Below are positions 23,687-27,695 of a DNA stretch of 27,695 bases, one piece after another. This stretch comes from Lentisphaeria bacterium UBA7640 (GTDB lineage: Bacteria > Verrucomicrobiota > Lentisphaeria > Victivallales > Victivallaceae). The stretch is taken from positions 1 through 27,695 of the forward strand of contig DLIO01000040.1 of the NCBI GenBank assembly GCA_002483765.1. Reading direction: 5' to 3'. Under the pieces are notes generated by a model, which was not told the DNA's origin, did not search any database, and saw nothing but the letters and a program-made list of their open reading frames with translations. Positions within the stretch are counted from its first letter, which is position 1. Each line of letters begins with the position of its first letter. Position numbers and translations under genes: made by a program.

Positions 23687-26125
23687 ATGAAGAAGCGCAC
23701 TTTTCAACTATTTTCAGATGAAGTTAATATTGATGAGACCCAGACAGCTTTCGTCGATTATCTTGCTTCGTTGCAACACTATTTCAAGGAAAAGCGCGTT
23801 TATCCAGATTCTCACAAAGCGGTAAAAAATTCATATGCCGCGCATCGAGCAGCAGCTGAGCTGATTTTGATGCAGTCGAAATGTATTGTGCTGGCACGAT
23901 TTGGTGATAAACTGATTACCTACGGCACCCAAATGACGGTTGATGACTCTCGCGTCAATGTGTTCTCGGAAGCTCTGGAGATTCATCGCGTCAGAAAAAT
24001 TCGTTTTTGGCGTGGTTATACCGAATCCGAAATCTCACGCTTGTGTGAATTGCTGGCACAGCGTTCTCGACAAATTCAAGACGGTGGCGGTTTGCGTTAT
24101 CTTCTTGAAAATGAAGGTGTAAAACATATTGAGGTTATTATTGCTTCTGCTTTGAACGAGCCGAGTAATGATACTTTTGTTGATGATATGAAATCGCAGA
24201 ATATTCCAATGAATCAGAAATGGATGTCTGGTTTGGCGAGAGCAGGGGTAGACCGGCGCGGCTTTGTAGACTATTTTAATTTTGGAGTTTCTGAAAACAA
24301 GCTGATGCAGCGTGAATTACAGTTGGCTGCACAGGTAATTTCAACTACGCCACAGGCAATTGCTGAACTAGTGCTTTTTATGGCTGCGGATCCAGATTGC
24401 GATGATCAAATCGATGCTGGACGGGTATTTTTGGCCCTACAGCGAGTCGAAAATATCTTGTTAATGCATTCTGCATACGAAAACCATAAAATCCGTAGTA
24501 TGATTTATGATGCTACGGAACGTTTTTCTATGCCGCTGCGATTAATGTTGTTGCATAATGCTCTCAGTCAACAAGGAGCGAAAAACTGGCAGTCACCTGG
24601 ATTCAGACTTTTCGACTTTAGTTTTTATGAGATTTTCGAAGTTATTATGGATAAATTTGCCGAGTCCGGAGAATTGCCAAGTCTGGATTTTTTGCTGCTT
24701 GATCAACGCAAGTTGGCACAACTTAGTTCATTTTGCCGTCGCCGTTTAAATGAAGAAGAGCAGATCCCAGCAGAAATTATGGATGAATTTATGACCTGCC
24801 TGGAGGTTGCGGTAAAACTTAATTTTCGTCAGATTCATCACTTGGCGCTATCTACAACTGAGATTAATACTAAGGAAGTTGAGCGTAGACTTAACCAACT
24901 ACAACCAGAATTGGAACGCGGTTACTTAGGTGTTTTAATCTCATTGCTGAGAAATTGCGCTGATGATCCAACTAGAGAGAAAGATATTTGTCGACGTATG
25001 GATAGCTTGATGGATCTTTATTTTGAAAAGCTTGATGAAGAAACATTGTTGCCAGTCTTGACAGAGTTTACGCTTTTTCCAGATGAACGCAAACCAATGC
25101 TGAAAGAAAATTTCTTTAAACACCGATTAGACCCATTGGCTAAATTAATGAAATTGTTTTCTGTTCATTATCCTCGTGAAGCTGCAGATTTACTTTTTCA
25201 ACTAAAGCCGTTTGTAAGCACTGATTTTCTTAATAAGTTTATTTTAGAAGGATTTTTTGACACCGATACCAATATTCGTGCTGCAGCATTTGAACTGTTT
25301 TTATTGCGACGTGATTGTTTAGAGGAGATCTTCGAAACTCTACAGTCTGATGATCGGGAATATAATCGCCTTTTGGGTTTTGACCTGTTATCCGGAATTG
25401 GTACTCTTGAAGCGGAAGAACTTATTGTCCGTAACTTCAAGCAGTTGACTAAATTGCGCCGTTCAGGAGTAGTTTTTATTTTGGGACGTTTTTCCGGTGA
25501 CAAAAGCCGGGAGCTGCTGGTGAAACTTGCCACTGATAAACGCTATCGAGCTGGAGATTTACGCCGGGCAGCTATCCTTGTACTTGGTTTGAGACGTGAT
25601 GAAGGCACGGAACATCTGTTTTATGAAATAATTAAAAAGAGACGTTTCTGTCGTCTTTACGTGGGATGGAGGCTGCGGAGCGTGGCTGCCTATGCTCTCG
25701 AATTATCTGGAACTGAAGAAGCGCAAAAATTGTTGACTTCTGCTCTTGATAATTTTCGTCGCACTGTGATTATGGTTTGGCGCGATGCTCTGATCGCATG
25801 GTTGAAGCGCCGTCTTGGTGTGGTCTGGGATTGGCTGGCGGTGCGACTTAATAAAGTGAAAATTTTCTTATGGCGTCAAATCCAGTATCTGATAGTTTTT
25901 CTAAGACGTCGGGTGCGTTGGCTTTACAAGATGATTAAAGGGATTTTAAATTATATTCGTTATTATTGCAAGCTGCTTCTGGAAAATCTGTGGCGGGCGT
26001 TGGGAATTATTCTCAATAAGTGCCGCAATAAATTATCAGATTATACTAGAGCTGTAATAAGTTTTTTGCATGGAGTTTATAAAAAATCGCAAAGGTTTAT
26101 TCGATGGACAAAAGATTCAAAATAA
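23687..26125 (+). CDS. Large HEAT-like helical repeat protein with basic tail
   Basis: 812 residues, no signal peptide. Residues about 25-150 form a module shared with the next gene product (LQHYFKEKRVYPDSHKA..., IRFWRGYTESEISRLCELLA, VKHIEV). The middle is all-helical, and residues about 500-680 show HEAT-like repeats (DTDTNIRAAAFELFLLRRDC, SREL..KLATDKRYRAGDLR, RRAAILVLGLRRDEGTEHLF). Residues about 690-812 are extremely rich in Arg, Lys and Trp with amphipathic helices (VWRDALIAWLKRRLGVVWDW). This suggests peripheral membrane or nucleic-acid contact. It overlaps the HD gene by 22 bp. Probably a scaffold partner of it. Confidence 0.82.
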   Translation: MKKRTFQLFSDEVNIDETQTAFVDYLASLQHYFKEKRVYPDSHKAVKNSYAAHRAAAELILMQSKCIVLARFGDKLITYGTQMTVDDSRVNVFSEALEIHRVRKIRFWRGYTESEISRLCELLAQRSRQIQDGGGLRYLLENEGVKHIEVIIASALNEPSNDTFVDDMKSQNIPMNQKWMSGLARAGVDRRGFVDYFNFGVSENKLMQRELQLAAQVISTTPQAIAELVLFMAADPDCDDQIDAGRVFLALQRVENILLMHSAYENHKIRSMIYDATERFSMPLRLMLLHNALSQQGAKNWQSPGFRLFDFSFYEIFEVIMDKFAESGELPSLDFLLLDQRKLAQLSSFCRRRLNEEEQIPAEIMDEFMTCLEVAVKLNFRQIHHLALSTTEINTKEVERRLNQLQPELERGYLGVLISLLRNCADDPTREKDICRRMDSLMDLYFEKLDEETLLPVLTEFTLFPDERKPMLKENFFKHRLDPLAKLMKLFSVHYPREAADLLFQLKPFVSTDFLNKFILEGFFDTDTNIRAAAFELFLLRRDCLEEIFETLQSDDREYNRLLGFDLLSGIGTLEAEELIVRNFKQLTKLRRSGVVFILGRFSGDKSRELLVKLATDKRYRAGDLRRAAILVLGLRRDEGTEHLFYEIIKKRRFCRLYVGWRLRSVAAYALELSGTEEAQKLLTSALDNFRRTVIMVWRDALIAWLKRRLGVVWDWLAVRLNKVKIFLWRQIQYLIVFLRRRVRWLYKMIKGILNYIRYYCKLLLENLWRALGIILNKCRNKLSDYTRAVISFLHGVYKKSQRFIRWTKDSK

Positions 26126-27498
26126 TTACTGAAACCTTGATGAAGCGGCCTCGGACGTTGACTTCTGCACAGGATTTGGAAGCAATTTCACAGCAATCAC
26201 TTCAGATCGCAAAATTGTTGGAATCGGTATTGCCAATATTTTTTCTTTGTTTGCGGACGCTACACATCTATCATGAACAACACCCCGAAGTGCAACGGCT
26301 CGCCGAAAAAGTGGCGTCAACTCTGCACCAAGCCATGCTTAAACGTAAAATTATCAACATTGACCTGAACGAGAAACGATTCCTGCTTGATGATATTCCG
26401 CTTAGTCATGGTGAAATCAGAACTGGTGCTGATCTTATGCGTTTGATGGATGAACACTATATCGGACGAATCAGTTTTAGGGAAGGAGTTAAAGGCCGCG
26501 ACATTAGTGGATTGCTTGATTTGTTAGTTGAACAGGCGCCCGAATTCAGGTCGGCTGAATTGAATGCAATGCTGGTCGCGCGCGGTATTGTTTCTATCTC
26601 TCTGGATGAAAAGATTGAGAGACCGGAAGAGGCAGTTATTGATGAAAGTGAATTTCAACCGCGGGTCATCGAAGATTTACGCCAATTCTACCTAACATCG
26701 CTAGACGTGGTGCGCGAGATTCAATCTGAATTGCTGGCTGACGGTGAATTCGGAATTTGGCGACTCGATTTTTTAATTGAAAATTTATTTTTTCATGTCA
26801 GTAGGCAACATTTTGGTTTGCTGGCAGCTCTAAACTTACGTAAGTTCGGTAGTTTTCGTATTGTCCATCCCGTTAATACTTGTATTATTGCGGCATTTAT
26901 TGGAGCACAATTAACGAAAGACGGCTTACGTTTGCGCGAATTGATGCGCGCGGCATTTTTGCATGATTGTGCGCTATTAGTAGATGAAAATAGTTCAGAA
27001 GATATTCTGGGACACGCTTTAAAAGGTGCTGAAATTGTTGACCGCAATGAACATTTGGAGAAACTGGCAGTGGTTTGCGTTTTCGAACATCATGGGCAAC
27101 TTCGAGATGTTTCGCCGTTATGTAATGTATTTACTTCAATCATCGCACTGTCGAGCAAATTGGATCGCTTGATCGCAGACTCTAAGCTCTCACCAGAAGC
27201 TGCAGTTATAGAGTTGCAAAGACAAAACACCGCAGGACGAGAACTTGAAGTTCACAAAGCACTTGCTGCGCTATTTTATCCAGTGGCACCAGGAACTTTA
27301 GTAAGGTTGGCTGATGGCGAAATTGCATTGGCAGTCGGAGGAGATGCTGGTAGTGGCGGACTTATGGTCAAAGTCTTTGCGGATAAAAATGGCGAGATTC
27401 TCTCTAAGAGTGTTTTGAAGACAGTGACGGTATGGAGTGTGGTGAGTTGTGCTAATTCTAACGAGATGGATTCCAATCTGATTTTCCGTTTATTGTAA
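26104..27498 (+). CDS. Degenerate HD-GYP-like signalling protein
   Basis: 464 residues; AAAGG precedes the ATG at 26104. Residues about 45-170 carry the module also found in the previous protein (LRTLHIYHEQHPEVQRLAEK, ISFREGVKGRDISGLLDLLV, GIVSISL). Residues about 250-340 are an HD domain: HPVNTC (H255), AFLHDCALL (H287-D288), GHALKGAEI (H304) and FEHHGQL (H329-H330). In HD-GYP enzymes these residues bind metals and hydrolyse cyclic di-GMP, but the GYP motif expected after HHG is not seen (HHGQLRD), so c-di-GMP activity is uncertain. The C-terminal ~70 residues form a small beta-rich tail, as in other HD-GYP-like proteins. Confidence 0.87.
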   Translation: MDKRFKIITETLMKRPRTLTSAQDLEAISQQSLQIAKLLESVLPIFFLCLRTLHIYHEQHPEVQRLAEKVASTLHQAMLKRKIINIDLNEKRFLLDDIPLSHGEIRTGADLMRLMDEHYIGRISFREGVKGRDISGLLDLLVEQAPEFRSAELNAMLVARGIVSISLDEKIERPEEAVIDESEFQPRVIEDLRQFYLTSLDVVREIQSELLADGEFGIWRLDFLIENLFFHVSRQHFGLLAALNLRKFGSFRIVHPVNTCIIAAFIGAQLTKDGLRLRELMRAAFLHDCALLVDENSSEDILGHALKGAEIVDRNEHLEKLAVVCVFEHHGQLRDVSPLCNVFTSIIALSSKLDRLIADSKLSPEAAVIELQRQNTAGRELEVHKALAALFYPVAPGTLVRLADGEIALAVGGDAGSGGLMVKVFADKNGEILSKSVLKTVTVWSVVSCANSNEMDSNLIFRLL

Positions 27499-27537
27499 TA
27501 ATCGGGATTCGTCATTTTAAGAAATAATTTGCTCTGT

Positions 27538-27568
27538 AATTCGCGCGCGCATTATGCGCGCGTGAATT
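27538..27568. repeat. Intergenic palindrome, copy 5
   Basis: Core CGCGCGCATTATGCGCGCG at 27544-27562, a G/T pair at step 10, then AATTC with GAATT. It lies 40 bp after the stop of the HD protein, at the operon's end. It is the exact reverse complement of copy 1 across 31 bp. Confidence 0.9.
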
Positions 27569-27695
27569 CAGCAATGTCTTTTGAACTGAGCCGCAAGCGG
27601 CGGTCGCTAGTGCTAAGATTATAGGTTAATTTACAGCTGTCTGTGGTCTCTGATGATAAAATTACAGATTATTTTTCAGATCAAAACTGGCAAAA

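Noticed and set aside
3511..27568. Palindromes as a CRISPR array or classical rho-independent terminators
   Set aside because: Copies are kilobases apart with no spacers, and none is followed by a clear T-tract. A terminator role is possible but not shown by sequence.
27590..27601. GCCGCAAGCGGC stem as a terminator of the last operon
   Set aside because: The loop would be only two bases and no T-run follows.

Overview
The window is a stretch of bacterial chromosome, moderately AT-rich by eye, with short Shine-Dalgarno-led genes in tight operons. It is Gram-negative in type: there is an outer-membrane secretin, a periplasmic adaptor and a lipoprotein signal. The mix of a GntR-headed sugar-type regulator coupled to a Gfo/Idh/MocA oxidoreductase, a mannonate-oxidoreductase-like SDR, SDS22-like LRRs and HEAT/HD proteins suggests the PVC group, perhaps Lentisphaerae or a relative. 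That placement is inference only.

Layout. 1-1290: a secreted protein with three DnaJ-like CxxCxGxG zinc-knuckle repeats, a CAU-anticodon tRNA on the minus strand, and an octamer repeat. 1295-3441 (+): a GntR regulator translationally coupled to a Gfo/Idh/MocA dehydrogenase. 3580-8542 (-): tyrA, a class I aminotransferase, an LRR lipoprotein, thiL and tsaE. 8705-13619 (+): a four-gene operon of secretin, HlyD/MacA-type adaptor, MacB-type ATPase and FtsX/MacB permease. 13965-18783 (-): a defence-like patch with an HNH endonuclease, a small partner gene, a decayed Acr3 arsenite-transporter tail and a large PLD-nuclease/helicase protein. 18841-21111 (-): a DUF374 acyltransferase, endonuclease III and an SDR. 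21345-27498 (+): a Memo-like protein, an SDR, a secreted unknown, a large HEAT-like protein with a very basic tail, and a degenerate HD-GYP protein.

The most unusual structure is a family of five short palindromes with the core CGCGCGCATTATGCGCGCG, at about 3511, 6249, 13696, 20189 and 27538. All lie between genes, mostly at operon ends. The core is nearly invariant. The outer arms differ in sequence between copies but still pair with each other inside every copy (AATT/AATT, TAAAATAC/GTATTTTA, TCCAT/ATGGA). This looks like a structured repeat family or an element that enters existing inverted repeats.

The best candidate for an undescribed protein system is the secretin plus MacAB-type operon. 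It implies an ABC-driven exporter that may use a secretin, rather than a TolC-type protein, as its outer-membrane channel.
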